Positions 7,708 to 17,001 of a DNA stretch of 64,000 nucleotides are shown here, in pieces (within the stretch, counting starts at the first letter, position 1; every line of letters starts with the position of its first letter). The translations under genes and the position numbers were made by a program. This DNA is from Actinoplanes lutulentus (lineage in GTDB: Bacteria > Actinomycetota > Actinomycetes > Mycobacteriales > Micromonosporaceae), in the NCBI RefSeq assembly GCF_003259845.1, contig NZ_QLMJ01000013.1, positions 186,001 through 250,000 of the forward strand, in the 5' to 3' direction. The notes under the pieces were generated by a model. The model was not told where the DNA came from, ran no database searches, and was given only the letters and a program-made list of their open reading frames with translations.

Positions 7708-9770
7708 TTCGCTCCCGCCTGGATCGCCGTGATGGCGACCGTGTTGACGATGTCCTTGACCGTGGCGCCCCGGGACAGGTCGTTGACCGGCGCGCGCAGG
7801 CCCTGCATGACCGGGCCGACCGCCACCGCGTTCGCCGATCGCTGCACGGCCTTGTACGTGTTGTTACCCGTGTTCAGGTCGGGGAACACGAAGACGGTCG
7901 CCTTACCGGCCACCAGGCTGCCGGGCAGTTTCGCGGCGGCGACGGCCGGGTCGATCGCCGCGTCGTACTGGATGGGTCCCTCGACCGGCAGGTCGGGCCG
8001 TCGCTCGCGGACCAGCGCGGTGGCCGCCGCGACCTTCTCCACGTCGGCGCCGGAACCGGAACTTCCGGTGGAGTACGACAGCATCGCGACCCGTGGCTCG
8101 ATGCCGAACGCGGCAGCCGTCTGCGCCGACGAGAGCGCGATGTCGGCGAGCTGTGCGGCGTCCGGGTCCGGGTTGACCGCGCAGTCGCCGTAGACCAGCA
8201 CCCGGTCGGCGAGCAGCATGAAGAAGACGCTCGACGCCACCGACAGGCCCGGAACCGTCTTGATGATCTCGAAAGCCGGCCGGATGGTGGCGGCCGTCGT
8301 GTGGTTCGCGCCGGAGACCATGCCGTCGGCCAGGCCGGCCGCGACCATCATGGTGCCGAAGTAGTTCACGTCCCGGACCACGTCGAACGCCAGGTCCAGC
8401 GTGACGCCGCGGTGTTTGCGCAGCTCCGCGTACCGGGATGCGAAGTCCTCGCGCCACTGGCTGGACGACGGGTCGACCAGCTGCGCCCCGCCGATCTCCA
8501 CACCGATCTCCCGGGCCCGCCGGGTGATCTCCGCCGGGTCGCCGAGCAGGGTGAGGTCGGCGACGTCACGCCGCAGCAGCGTCTCGGTGGCCCGCAGGAT
8601 CCGCTCCTCGGTGCCCTCCGGCAGCACCAGGTGCCGCCGGTCGCCGCGAGCCTTGTCGATCAGGTCGTTCTCGAACATCAGCGGGGTCACCCGGCTGGAC
8701 CGGGCCACGTCCAGCATCCGCGACAGCTCCGCGGTGTCCACGTTCTTCTCGAAGACGCCGAGCGCCGCCTCGACCTTGCGGGGTGTGCTCAGCTCCGCCT
8801 TGATCCGGCCGGCCGCCGCGATCGTGTGGTAGCTGTCCGCCTGGGAGATCAGGATGGCGAGGCCGGTGTTCAGGCGCTCGATGACCTCGACGGCTTGCGG
8901 GTCCGGCGGCTCGCCGAGGGTCAGCACCAGACCGGCCAGGGTGGCGGTGCCGGCCGCGTGCGCGGCGCTCGCCGCCACCAGCAGGTCCGCGCGGTCGCCG
9001 GGGGTGATCAGCAGTGCGCCCTCGGTCAGGTGTTTCAGGACGGTGGGCACCTGGGCGGCGCCGACCACGTAATCCAGCACGTCGCGGTCCAGGGCGCTGG
9101 GCGTACCCATGAAGACCGTGGCGTCCAGCGCGGCAGCGACCTCGGCCACCGTCGGCGCGGCGATGGCCGCGACCTCGGGCATCGCCCAGACCGGAACCGG
9201 CAGGCCGGCGATCTTTTCAAGATCGAAGGGCACGCGGTTGGCGATCACCGCGAGAACGGTCGCGCCCAGATCAACAAGCGAGTGGTACGCGCTACGCGCC
9301 GCCGCCGCGAGCGACTCAGGGGTACGCCCCTCGCCGCTGACCACCGGGACCACCACACTGCCGAATTCGGTCGCGAGGCGCGCGTTGAAGGCCAATTCCC
9401 GGGGCAGCTCCTCGCGGCCCTCGTCGGCCTTGTCGGAGAAATCGCTGCCGATCACGACGACGGCCGCACTGCGCCGCTCGACGTCCCGGTAACGCTCCAC
9501 GATCCGGCCGATCAGCTCCTCCCGGCGGCCGTCGGCGACCAGCGCGGATGCCTCGGCCATGGTGACGCCGAAGGACTCCTCGTACGGCACCGGGCCGGGA
9601 TAACGATCCCGGAGGACGGAGAGAAGCGGATCTCGGTCCTGGCCCGCCACCAGGGGACGGAAGACCGCCACCTGAGCGACTCGCCGGGACAGCAACTCGA
9701 CGATGCCGAGCGCCACGGTTCCTTTACCGACACCGGGGCCCAAGCCCGCGACGTACACACTGCGTGCCAC
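7704..9770 (-). CDS. pta: Phosphate acetyltransferase (long, three-domain form)
   Basis: Converts acetyl-CoA and phosphate to acetyl phosphate. The 688-residue length is that of the long Pta form: an N-terminal P-loop domain (GLGPGVGKGTVALGIVELL, residues 9-27), a central DRTGG-like domain (about 210-330) and the C-terminal catalytic PTA/PTB domain (about 370-688) with VSGANHTTAATIRPA, YGDCAVNPDPDA and LMLLSYSTGSSG-type motifs. The start uses GTG or an adjacent codon close to a weak ribosome site. Coupled to ackA downstream. The N-terminal domains in other bacteria tune the enzyme to NADH and pyruvate. Confidence 0.96.
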   Translation of the reverse strand: MARSVYVAGLGPGVGKGTVALGIVELLSRRVAQVAVFRPLVAGQDRDPLLSVLRDRYPGPVPYEESFGVTMAEASALVADGRREELIGRIVERYRDVERRSAAVVVIGSDFSDKADEGREELPRELAFNARLATEFGSVVVPVVSGEGRTPESLAAAARSAYHSLVDLGATVLAVIANRVPFDLEKIAGLPVPVWAMPEVAAIAAPTVAEVAAALDATVFMGTPSALDRDVLDYVVGAAQVPTVLKHLTEGALLITPGDRADLLVAASAAHAAGTATLAGLVLTLGEPPDPQAVEVIERLNTGLAILISQADSYHTIAAAGRIKAELSTPRKVEAALGVFEKNVDTAELSRMLDVARSSRVTPLMFENDLIDKARGDRRHLVLPEGTEERILRATETLLRRDVADLTLLGDPAEITRRAREIGVEIGGAQLVDPSSSQWREDFASRYAELRKHRGVTLDLAFDVVRDVNYFGTMMVAAGLADGMVSGANHTTAATIRPAFEIIKTVPGLSVASSVFFMLLADRVLVYGDCAVNPDPDAAQLADIALSSAQTAAAFGIEPRVAMLSYSTGSSGSGADVEKVAAATALVRERRPDLPVEGPIQYDAAIDPAVAAAKLPGSLVAGKATVFVFPDLNTGNNTYKAVQRSANAVAVGPVMQGLRAPVNDLSRGATVKDIVNTVAITAIQAGAK

Positions 9771-9823
9771 GGATTCAACCTACCGGCAGGATCACCGCGC
9801 GGCCGGGCCGAAAGTCCCGAGTT

Positions 9824-10003
9824 CTATTCGTCGTCGTCCTCGTCGTCGCGGGCCAGCCAGGTGGCGAAGCGCTCGATCGGCGTCTCGAACTCGGGGTTCA
9901 TGTCGACGAAGGTGCGCAGCTGCTCGCCGATCCACTCCAGGGTCACGGTCTCCTCGCCACGACGCTGGACGAGTTCCTCGATGCCACGGTCGGTGAAGTA
10001 CAT
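9824..10003 (-). CDS. DUF6104-like small conserved protein
   Basis: A 59-residue acidic protein, beginning MYFTDRGIEELVQRRGEE and continuing through LRTFVDMNPEFETPIERFATWLARDD to an Asp/Glu-only tail. This layout matches a short actinobacterial family I recall as DUF6104. The central part looks like a single helix-turn-helix-like bundle with no transmembrane segment. The ATG at 10003 is preferred over the open frame reaching 10180 because the conserved family start is MYFTDRG and the upstream part overlaps kgd. It lies between kgd and pta on the same strand, with a hairpin just upstream. Function unknown. Confidence 0.8.
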   Translation of the reverse strand: MYFTDRGIEELVQRRGEETVTLEWIGEQLRTFVDMNPEFETPIERFATWLARDDEDDDE

Positions 10004-10015
10004 GCCCGGATAGTA

Positions 10016-10051
10016 GAAGGGGCCGCCCCGGTTTCCCGGAGCAGCCCCTTC
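10016..10051 (-). terminator. Hairpin downstream of kgd
   Basis: GAAGGGGC (10016-10023) pairs with GCCCCTTC (10044-10051), with further pairing of the inner CCCCGG/CCGG parts. It begins 14 bases after the kgd stop on the minus strand and precedes the DUF6104-like gene. Confidence 0.65.
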
Positions 10052-10064
10052 CCTTTTCAGGCTG

Positions 10065-13000
10065 TTACGGGCGGGGCAGCGAGGCCTCGACCAGCGCCGC
10101 CTGCTCGGCCTCGTGCATCTTCGCCGAGCCGACCGCCGGGGCGGCCGCGGCCGGGCGGGAGATCCGCCGCAGGCGGACACCCTCCAGGTGCTCGAGCAGG
10201 TTGAGCGCCACGAACGACCAGGCGCCCTGGTTGGCCGGCTCCTCCTGGACCCAGGCGAAGTCCTCGGCGTTCGGGTACTGCGCGAGCACCGCCTTGAGCT
10301 CCTCGACCGGCAGCGGGTAGATCTGCTCCATCCGGATGATCGCGGTGTCGGTGTTGCCGCGCTCGGCCCGCGCCTGGAACAGGTCGTAGTAGACCTTGCC
10401 CGAGCAGAGCAGAACCCGCTTCACCGCGTTCGCGTCCAGCTGCGTGCCGTTGATCCCGGCGTCGCCGATGATCGGCTGGAACGTGCCCTCGGTGAAGTCG
10501 GCGACCGACGACACCGCGAGCTTGTGGCGCAGCAGCGATTTCGGCGAGAAGACCACCAGCGGCTTGCGCTTGCTGCTCAGTGCCTGGCGGCGCAGCAGGT
10601 GGAAGTAGTTCGCCGGAGTGGTCGGGTTCGCCACCCGCATGTTGTCCTGCGCGCAGAGCTGCAGGAACCGCTCGGGACGGCCGGACGAGTGGTCCGGGCC
10701 CTGGCCCTCCTGGCCGTGCGGGAGCAGCAGCACCAGCGACGACTGCTGGCCCCACTTCACCTCGCCGGAGGAGATGAACTCGTCCACGATCGACTGGGCG
10801 CCGTTGACGAAGTCGCCGAACTGCGCCTCCCAGAGGACCAGCGCTTCGGTGTTCTCCACCGAGTAGCCGTACTCGAAGCCCATCGCCGCGTACTCGCTGA
10901 GCAGCGAGTCGTGCACGAAGAACCGGGCGTTGCCGGTCGCCAGCGTGGAGATCGGCAGGAAGTCCTTGCCGGTTTTCGCGTCGACGATGGCGGCGTGCCG
11001 CGAGGTGAACGTGCCACGCCGCGAGTCCTGGCCGGCGAGACGGACCGTGACGCCCTGGCCGAGCAGCGACCCGAACGCGATCAGCTCACCGAAGCCCCAG
11101 TCGATGCCGCCGTCCGACGACATCTTGGCGCGGCGGTCGAGCAGCTGCTGGACCCGCTTGTGCGGGGTGAAGCCCTCGGGCAGCTCGACGTGCGACTGAC
11201 CGACCGCGCGGACCACGTCGGTGCCGATCGCGGTCTGCACCTCGGGCTCGGCCTCCTCGGTGAGGCTGCGCGGGCGGGGCGGGGTGCCACCGGCGTCCCG
11301 GGTGGCCTTGAACACGTCCTCGAGGCGGCCCTGGTAATCGCGGAGCTGCTCCTCGGCCTCCTGCACGGTGATGTCACCGCGGCCGATCAGCTCCTCGGTG
11401 TACAGCTTCCGCACGCTGCGCTTGGTGTCGATGATCTGGTACATCCGCGGGTTGGTCATCGAGGGGTCGTCGCCCTCGTTGTGACCACGGCGGCGGTAGC
11501 AGATCATGTCGATGACGACGTCCTTGTTGAACGTCTGCCGGTACTCGAAAGCCAGCTTCGCGACGCGGACGACCGCTTCCGGGTCGTCGCCGTTCACGTG
11601 GAAGATCGGGGCCTGGATCATCCGGGCCACGTCGGTCGAGTACATCGACGAGCGGCTGTACTCCGGCGCGGTGGTGAAGCCGACCTGGTTGTTCACGATG
11701 ACGTGCACCGTGCCACCGGTCCGGTAACCACGCAGCTGCGACAGGTTCAGCGTCTCGGCGACCACGCCCTGACCGGCGAACGCGGCGTCACCGTGCACCA
11801 GCACCGGCAGCACCGTGTAACCGTGCAGGCCCAGGTCGAGACGGTCCTGCTTGGCCCGGACGATGCCCTCGAGCACCGGGTCGACAGCCTCCAGGTGCGA
11901 CGGGTTCGCCACCACGCTGACGGTCGTCGAGCTCTCGCCGTCCGGCGTCGTGTACTTGCCGGTCTGGCCCAGGTGGTACTTGACGTCACCGGAGCCGTGA
12001 GCCGACCGCGGGTCCATCTGACCCTCGAACTCGTTGAAGATCTTTTCGTACGGCTTGCCGACGATGTTGGTCAGAACGTTCAGCCGGCCGCGGTGGGCCA
12101 TGCCGATGACCATCTCGTCCAGGCCGGCCTCGGCGGACGACTGGAGAACCGCGTCGAGCAGCGGGATCAGCGACTCGCCACCCTCCAGCGAGAACCGCTT
12201 CTGACCGACGTACTTGGTCTGCAGGAAGGTCTCGAAGGCCTCGCCGGCGTTCAGCCGGTGCAGGATGTGCTTCTGCTCGTCGGCGTCCGGCTTCGTGTAC
12301 TTGACCTCGATGCGCTCCTGGACCCAGCGGCGCTCCTCCGGGTCCTGGATGTGCATGTACTCGATGCCGACCCGGCGGCAGTAGCTGTCGCGCAGCACAC
12401 CGAGCACGTCACGCAGCTTCATCTTCTGCTTGCCGGCGAAGCCGCCGACCGGGAAGGTCCGGTCGAGGTCCCAGAGGGTCAGGCCGTGCTGGAGCACGTC
12501 CAGGTCAGGGTGCTTGCGGATGGTGAACTCGAGCGGATCGGTGTCGGCCATCAGGTGACCGCGCACCCGGTACGCGTGGATCAGCTCGACCACCCGGGCG
12601 GCCTTGTCGATCTGGCCCTCGGAGGTGCGGGCCACGTCGCGAACCCAGCGGACCGGCTCGTACGGAATCCGCAGCGACGTGAAGATCTCGTCGTAGAAAC
12701 CGTGGTTGCCGAGCAGCAGCTCGTGCATCACCTTGAGGAACTCGCCGGACTGCGCGCCCTGGATGACCCGGTGGTCGTACGTGCTGGTGAGCGTGGTGAC
12801 CTTGCTCACGCCGAGCTCGGTCAGCATGTCGTCGCTCATGCCGGAGTACGGCGCCGGATATTCCATCGCGCCGACGCCGATGATGGCGCTCTGCCCGTTC
12901 ATCAGGCGCGGGATGGAGTGGACGGTGCCGATGCCGCCGGGGTTGGTCAGCGAGATCGTCGTCCCGGAGTAGTCCTCCATGGTCAGCTCGTTGCGGCGGG

Positions 13001-13814
13001 CGCGCCGGACCACGTCCTCGTACGCCTGCCAGAACTGACGGAAGTCCATCGTCTCGCAGTTCTTGATCGACGGGACGACCAGAGTGCGGGAGCCGTCCTT
13101 TTTCGCCAGGTCGATCGCGATGCCGAGGTTGATGTGCTCCGGCTGGACAAGGTTCGGCTTGCCGTCGATCTCGGCGAACGAGTTGTTCATCTCCGGGTGC
13201 TGCACCACCGCGCGGATCAGCGCCCAGCCGATCAGGTGGGTGAAGCTGACCTTGCCACCACGCCCGCGGGAGAGGTGGTTGTTGACGACGATGCGGTTGT
13301 CGACCATCAGCTTGGCCGGGACCGCGCGCACCGAGGTGGCGGTCGGTACCTCGAGCGAGGCCGACATGTTCTGGACGATCTTGGAAGCGACCCCGCGGAG
13401 CGGGGTGGTCTTCGCGTCGGAGGGCACGGTGGACGATGGCTTGGGAGCGGCCTTCTCCACCGGGGCCGGCTTCGGCTTCGGCTCGGTCTTGGGCTCGGCC
13501 GGCGGGGTCACCGGCTTGACCGGGGCCACCGTGGCCGCCGCCGGTGCGTCAGTGCCCGCTTTCGCCGCGGACGCGGTGGCGGTGGCCGCCTTGGCCTCGT
13601 CCGGAGTCGCGATCGATCCCGATGCCATCGCCGGCTTGTAGTCGGCGAAGAAGTCGTGCCAGGCGGGGTCGACACTGGTCGGGTCGGCCAGGTAGCGCTG
13701 GTACATCTCATCGACGATCCACTCGTTGGGACCGAAGTCCGCGAGTGGATTGTCCTGCGAAGTCTGCTGCGTCGACACTGCCGCGTTCGCCTCTTTCACC
13801 GTGTTTGTCATCAC
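10065..13814 (-). CDS. kgd: Multifunctional 2-oxoglutarate decarboxylase/dehydrogenase (fused E1/E2)
   Basis: Feeds 2-oxoglutarate into the TCA cycle or to succinic semialdehyde/hydroxy-oxoadipate, using thiamine diphosphate. The 1249 residues are close to Mycobacterium Kgd. Residues 20-60 (PLADFGPNEWIVDEMYQRYL) are the N-terminal helix common to E1o, followed by an Ala/Pro/Lys-rich linker (75-145), an E2-like succinyltransferase domain (about 150-385, ending STYDHRVIQGAQSGEFL) and the E1 domain (from DVARTSEGQIDKAARVVELI). GMAHRGRLNVLTNIVGKP and CYRRRGHNEGDDPS are ThDP and substrate motifs. No lipoyl domain is present, as expected for the actinobacterial fusion. GGAG precedes the start codons GTG and ATG. 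Confidence 0.97.
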   Translation of the reverse strand: MMTNTVKEANAAVSTQQTSQDNPLADFGPNEWIVDEMYQRYLADPTSVDPAWHDFFADYKPAMASGSIATPDEAKAATATASAAKAGTDAPAAATVAPVKPVTPPAEPKTEPKPKPAPVEKAAPKPSSTVPSDAKTTPLRGVASKIVQNMSASLEVPTATSVRAVPAKLMVDNRIVVNNHLSRGRGGKVSFTHLIGWALIRAVVQHPEMNNSFAEIDGKPNLVQPEHINLGIAIDLAKKDGSRTLVVPSIKNCETMDFRQFWQAYEDVVRRARRNELTMEDYSGTTISLTNPGGIGTVHSIPRLMNGQSAIIGVGAMEYPAPYSGMSDDMLTELGVSKVTTLTSTYDHRVIQGAQSGEFLKVMHELLLGNHGFYDEIFTSLRIPYEPVRWVRDVARTSEGQIDKAARVVELIHAYRVRGHLMADTDPLEFTIRKHPDLDVLQHGLTLWDLDRTFPVGGFAGKQKMKLRDVLGVLRDSYCRRVGIEYMHIQDPEERRWVQERIEVKYTKPDADEQKHILHRLNAGEAFETFLQTKYVGQKRFSLEGGESLIPLLDAVLQSSAEAGLDEMVIGMAHRGRLNVLTNIVGKPYEKIFNEFEGQMDPRSAHGSGDVKYHLGQTGKYTTPDGESSTTVSVVANPSHLEAVDPVLEGIVRAKQDRLDLGLHGYTVLPVLVHGDAAFAGQGVVAETLNLSQLRGYRTGGTVHVIVNNQVGFTTAPEYSRSSMYSTDVARMIQAPIFHVNGDDPEAVVRVAKLAFEYRQTFNKDVVIDMICYRRRGHNEGDDPSMTNPRMYQIIDTKRSVRKLYTEELIGRGDITVQEAEEQLRDYQGRLEDVFKATRDAGGTPPRPRSLTEEAEPEVQTAIGTDVVRAVGQSHVELPEGFTPHKRVQQLLDRRAKMSSDGGIDWGFGELIAFGSLLGQGVTVRLAGQDSRRGTFTSRHAAIVDAKTGKDFLPISTLATGNARFFVHDSLLSEYAAMGFEYGYSVENTEALVLWEAQFGDFVNGAQSIVDEFISSGEVKWGQQSSLVLLLPHGQEGQGPDHSSGRPERFLQLCAQDNMRVANPTTPANYFHLLRRQALSSKRKPLVVFSPKSLLRHKLAVSSVADFTEGTFQPIIGDAGINGTQLDANAVKRVLLCSGKVYYDLFQARAERGNTDTAIIRMEQIYPLPVEELKAVLAQYPNAEDFAWVQEEPANQGAWSFVALNLLEHLEGVRLRRISRPAAAAPAVGSAKMHEAEQAALVEASLPRP

Positions 13815-13849
13815 GTGACTGCTCCGTCACGCGGGACGGGTAGGATTCC

Positions 13850-13876
13850 CGCTCAAGGCTACGCCGTGCTTGAGCG
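13850..13876 (-). terminator. Possible hairpin after the hotdog-like gene
   Basis: CGCTCAAG (13850-13857) and CTTGAGCG (13869-13876) pair perfectly with GGC/GCC pairing inside the loop. It is 64 bases past the stop on the minus strand and in front of the kgd promoter. Confidence 0.4.
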
Positions 13877-13939
13877 CCCTCCGACCGGACGTCCACTCTG
13901 TGACCAACTGCCTTCCGCGAGATCTGCTTGCGCGAGGCG

Positions 13940-14635
13940 TCAGCCGGTCGTGATCCAGGTCGCCCGCGCGATCGCGAGCCTTCTTCCATCGGGGCCGTAA
14001 ACGGCGGAATCGACCATTGCCTTGCGGCCCTCGATCGCGGTGGCGGCGCCGACCACCACGCACTCGTCGCCCGGTGACGGCAGGGCCTCCACCGACGCGG
14101 CGATCCGGCCCAGGACGTACGCCCGGCCGGTCGCGATCGCGGCCCAGCCTCCCGGGCAGTCCAGCGCGGCCCACATCGTCGGCTCGGAGACCTCGTCCGG
14201 GACCGTCCACGGCGCCGCCGTCCGCCCGTCGGCCAGCACACCGGGGAAGAGCCGCAGCCCGTCCGGGTGGTCCGGCCCGCAGACGAAGCAGGTGGGGAAG
14301 GGGTGCGAGGTGAAACCGGGATATCCGGCCGAGGCCGCGACCGCGTCCGCCCTCGGCACCGGCGGCACATCCGCACCGGTGAAGGCGGCCGGCGGCGCCG
14401 GCGCGATCGAGGCGACCAGCGTCTCCCCGGACCAGATCGCGTCGTCGCGCAGGTCGAGCGAAACGCCGAGAGGCGGCGGGACCCGGAGCGTCACCTGGGC
14501 CGGTCGCACGCCTGTGGCCTGCGCGAACACACCCGCGCACCAGCCTCCGTTACCGGTGCCGGGCGGGCCGTTGAAGCGATCCGGGATCAGCATCCACCGA
14601 CTCTCGCACAAGTCGTTCATCCACCGGTCACGCAT
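13940..14635 (-). CDS. Hotdog-fold-like (thioesterase-type) protein
   Basis: About 231 residues with the feel of actinobacterial hotdog-fold proteins: RFNGPPGTGNGGWCAGVFA near the N terminus, a middle segment HPFPTCFVCGPDHPDGLRLFPG with a paired Cys motif, and C-terminal PTMWAALDCPGGWAA then GRKAMVDSAVYGPDGRRLAIARATWI, the strand order of a double hotdog. I take the start as ATG 14635; ATG 14620 is an alternative. The AGGAGG there is too close to the first and too far from the second, so the start is uncertain. Substrate is unknown, presumably an acyl-CoA. It is divergent from the OlsB-like gene. Confidence 0.72.
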   Translation of the reverse strand: MRDRWMNDLCESRWMLIPDRFNGPPGTGNGGWCAGVFAQATGVRPAQVTLRVPPPLGVSLDLRDDAIWSGETLVASIAPAPPAAFTGADVPPVPRADAVAASAGYPGFTSHPFPTCFVCGPDHPDGLRLFPGVLADGRTAAPWTVPDEVSEPTMWAALDCPGGWAAIATGRAYVLGRIAASVEALPSPGDECVVVGAATAIEGRKAMVDSAVYGPDGRRLAIARATWITTG

Positions 14636-14686
14636 CGCCTCCTGATCCGACACGCCATCGGCAGTTGTCACCCTTACACAGATCTC

Positions 14687-15445
14687 ATGGCAGTTCTGAT
14701 GACAGCCGCCGCACCCACCGGGACCAGCGGCTACACGCTTCTCATCGCGGACGACGCGAGCCTCGTCGAGGCAGCGCAGCGGCTGCGCCACGAGGTCTTC
14801 GCCGGCGAACTCGGCGCCACTCTCGCAGGACCGGACGGACTCGACTCCGACGAGTTCGACCAGTACTGCGATCACCTGCTCGTCCGGGACGACTCGACCG
14901 GCGAGGTGGTGGGCACCTATCGGATGCTCCCGCCGCGCGCCGCCGAGCTGGCCGGCCGCCGGTACGCGGACGGCGAGTTCGACCTGAGCGCCCTCCGACC
15001 GCTGCGGGACCACCTGGTCGAGATCGGCCGGTCCTGTGTGCACCCGGACCACCGCTCCGGCGCCGTGGTCAACCTGATGTGGGCCGGCATCGCCCGGTAC
15101 ATGCACCTCAACAACCTGCGCTGGCTGGGCGGATGCGCCTCGGTGCCGCTCGCCGACGGTGGCGCCCTGGCTGCCGGTGTCCGGGAGCGGGTCAACGCGA
15201 AGCACCTCTCCCCGCCGGCCATGCGGGTCCGCCCGCGCCGTCCGTGGACTCCGGCCGAAGGGCTGACCGGCGATCCGAAGGTGCAGCCTCCGGCCCTGCT
15301 CAAGGGTTACCTGCGGCTGGGCAGCTGGGTCTGCGGCGAGCCGGCGTACGACGCGGACTTCGACTGTGCCGACTTCTACGTGCTCTTCTCGATGGACCGG
15401 CTGGACCCGCGGTACCGCCGGCACTTCCTGGGAGCGACGCGATGA
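14687..15445 (+). CDS. OlsB-like (hemolysin-family) N-acyltransferase
   Basis: A 252-residue GNAT-fold acyltransferase. LRHEVFAGELGA, then DEFDQYCDHLLVRDDSTGEVVGTYRML, then EIGRSCVHPDHRSGAVVNLMWAGIARYM follow the pattern of OlsB, which moves a 3-hydroxyacyl chain from ACP to the alpha-amino group of ornithine to make lyso-ornithine lipid. The C-terminal part (PPALLKGYLRLGSWVCGEPAYDADFDCADFYVLFSMD) matches the end of the family. The stop overlaps the next gene's ATG (ATGA) and the partner is PlsC-like, as in olsBA operons. Ornithine lipid synthesis is therefore a good guess, but the amino-acid acceptor cannot be seen. Confidence 0.85.
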   Translation: MAVLMTAAAPTGTSGYTLLIADDASLVEAAQRLRHEVFAGELGATLAGPDGLDSDEFDQYCDHLLVRDDSTGEVVGTYRMLPPRAAELAGRRYADGEFDLSALRPLRDHLVEIGRSCVHPDHRSGAVVNLMWAGIARYMHLNNLRWLGGCASVPLADGGALAAGVRERVNAKHLSPPAMRVRPRRPWTPAEGLTGDPKVQPPALLKGYLRLGSWVCGEPAYDADFDCADFYVLFSMDRLDPRYRRHFLGATR

Positions 15446-16203
15446 ACTGGCACCCCGCCTCCGGGTGCGATGACGGCTGCCGGCCGGGCGGGCACACGCG
15501 GGTGCGGCCGGTCACCGCCGGACTGCGGGTGGCCGGGCTCATCGGCGTACTCCTGACGGGTTTGCTGCCCGCGGCGCTGCTGCGCGGCGCCGCGCTGCAG
15601 GCCTTGCCCCGCGCCATCCTCGCGGTTCTCGGTGTTCGCCTGGTCTGGCGCGGTGCGGTGCCGCGACCCGGCAGCCTGCTGGTCGCCAATCACGTCTCCT
15701 GGCTGGACATCGTCGCGCTGTACTCGGTGGTGCCGGTGCGGCTGGTGGCGAAACACGATGTGCGGGAGTGGCCGGCGATCGGCGCGACCGCGGATCGCAG
15801 CGGCGCCATCTTCATCGATCGGACCAGGCCGAAAACGCTGCCCAGGACGGTGGGCGAGGTCGCTGCCGCGCTTCGCGGCGGTCGCTCGGTCGCGCTCTTT
15901 CCCGAGGGTACGACCTACTGCGGCACCGAGTCCGGCCCGTTCCGTCCGGCCCTGTTCCAGGCGGCGATCGACGCGGAAGCGCCGGTGGTGCCGATCTCGA
16001 TCAGTTACGACTCGACCGAGGCGGCGTTCGTCGGCGAGGACACGCTCTGGGAGTCGGTGCTGCGGGTGGCCCGGGTCCGCAGGCTCACCGTGACCCTGGC
16101 GGCTGCGCCGGCGCTGCGACCGGAGCCGGGTGCCGGTCGGCAGACGCTGGCTCGGGCGGCGCAGTCCAGCCTGGGCGGGAGCGGTTACCGCCTGGCGGCC
16201 TGA
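15442..16203 (+). CDS. PlsC/OlsA-like 1-acylglycerol-3-phosphate-type O-acyltransferase
   Basis: A 253-residue membrane-bound acyltransferase. NHVSWLD holds the HX4D catalytic box, ALFPEGTTYCG the substrate-binding FPEGT box, and residues 28-57 form hydrophobic segments that would anchor it to the inner leaflet. GGAG precedes the ATG, which overlaps the upstream stop by four bases. In an olsBA-type operon this second enzyme adds the ester-linked acyl chain to lyso-ornithine lipid; ordinary phosphatidic acid synthesis is the alternative. Ends 76 bases before the response regulator gene. Confidence 0.88.
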   Translation: MNWHPASGCDDGCRPGGHTRVRPVTAGLRVAGLIGVLLTGLLPAALLRGAALQALPRAILAVLGVRLVWRGAVPRPGSLLVANHVSWLDIVALYSVVPVRLVAKHDVREWPAIGATADRSGAIFIDRTRPKTLPRTVGEVAAALRGGRSVALFPEGTTYCGTESGPFRPALFQAAIDAEAPVVPISISYDSTEAAFVGEDTLWESVLRVARVRRLTVTLAAAPALRPEPGAGRQTLARAAQSSLGGSGYRLAA

Positions 16204-16279
16204 TGAGCGGGGTAACTCTCACAGATAATTTTCAGCAAGTGTGCAGCCATGGCGCAGCGGACGGCGAAAGAATGGCGCC

Positions 16280-16993
16280 ATGGCCGTTCAGACCCAGCCC
16301 AAGCAGAGCGAGGCGAAACTGCTCGTCGTCGAGGACGATGCGAACATCCTCGAGCTGCTCTCCGCCAGCCTGCGTTTCGCCGGGTTCGATGTCACCACCG
16401 CGACCAGTGGCAGCGCGGCCGTCAGCGCCGCGCGCAACTCGACGCCTGACCTAGTCGTCCTCGACGTCATGCTTCCCGACCTCGACGGTTTCGAGGTCAT
16501 CCGCCTGATGCGCGAGGGCGGCCAGCGGACCCCGGTGGTCTTCCTGACCGCTCGCGACGGCACCGAGGACAAGATTCGCGGCCTGACGCTCGGCGGCGAC
16601 GACTACGTGACCAAGCCGTTCAGCCTTGAGGAGCTCACCGCCCGGATCCGGGCGGTGCTGCGCCGCACCACAGCGGGCGAGGAGCAGCCGTCCCGGCTGG
16701 TCTTCGCCGACCTGGAGCTGGACGAGGAGACGCACGAGGTCTACCGGGCGGGCAGCCGGGTGCAGCTCTCGCCGACCGAGTTCAAGCTGCTGCGTTACCT
16801 GATGCTCAACGCCAACCGGGTGCTCTCCAAGGCGCAGATCCTGGACCACGTGTGGAAATACGACTTCCGCGGTGACGACAACATCGTCGAGTCCTACATC
16901 TCGTACCTTCGCCGGAAGGTGGACAACGTCCAGCCTCGCCTGATCCACACGCTGCGCGGCGTGGGATACGTCCTGCGCAAGCCAGCCGTCTAG
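16280..16993 (+). CDS. OmpR-family response regulator (MprA/CseB-like)
   Basis: A 237-residue two-component regulator. Receiver domain about 12-125 with acidic pair ED/D at residues 18-20, phospho-acceptor Asp62 in LVVLDVMLPD and Lys112 in VTKPF. The C-terminal winged helix (about 140-234) shows LSPTEFKLLRYLMLNANRVLSK and SYISYLRRKVD, the OmpR trans-activation signature. The ATG at 16280 lies shortly after the preceding gene; the longer open frame from 16241 lacks support. Immediately followed by its sensor kinase and then an HtrA protease gene, an order like mprA-mprB-pepD of mycobacteria. Confidence 0.95.
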   Translation: MAVQTQPKQSEAKLLVVEDDANILELLSASLRFAGFDVTTATSGSAAVSAARNSTPDLVVLDVMLPDLDGFEVIRLMREGGQRTPVVFLTARDGTEDKIRGLTLGGDDYVTKPFSLEELTARIRAVLRRTTAGEEQPSRLVFADLELDEETHEVYRAGSRVQLSPTEFKLLRYLMLNANRVLSKAQILDHVWKYDFRGDDNIVESYISYLRRKVDNVQPRLIHTLRGVGYVLRKPAV

Positions 16994-17001
16994 GCGCCGG
17001 A

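Noticed and set aside
10113..14000. A very long antisense open frame across kgd (about 1295 codons)
   Set aside because: It mirrors a clear, full-length Kgd on the other strand and has the His/Arg/Val-rich composition typical of GC-rich antisense frames.
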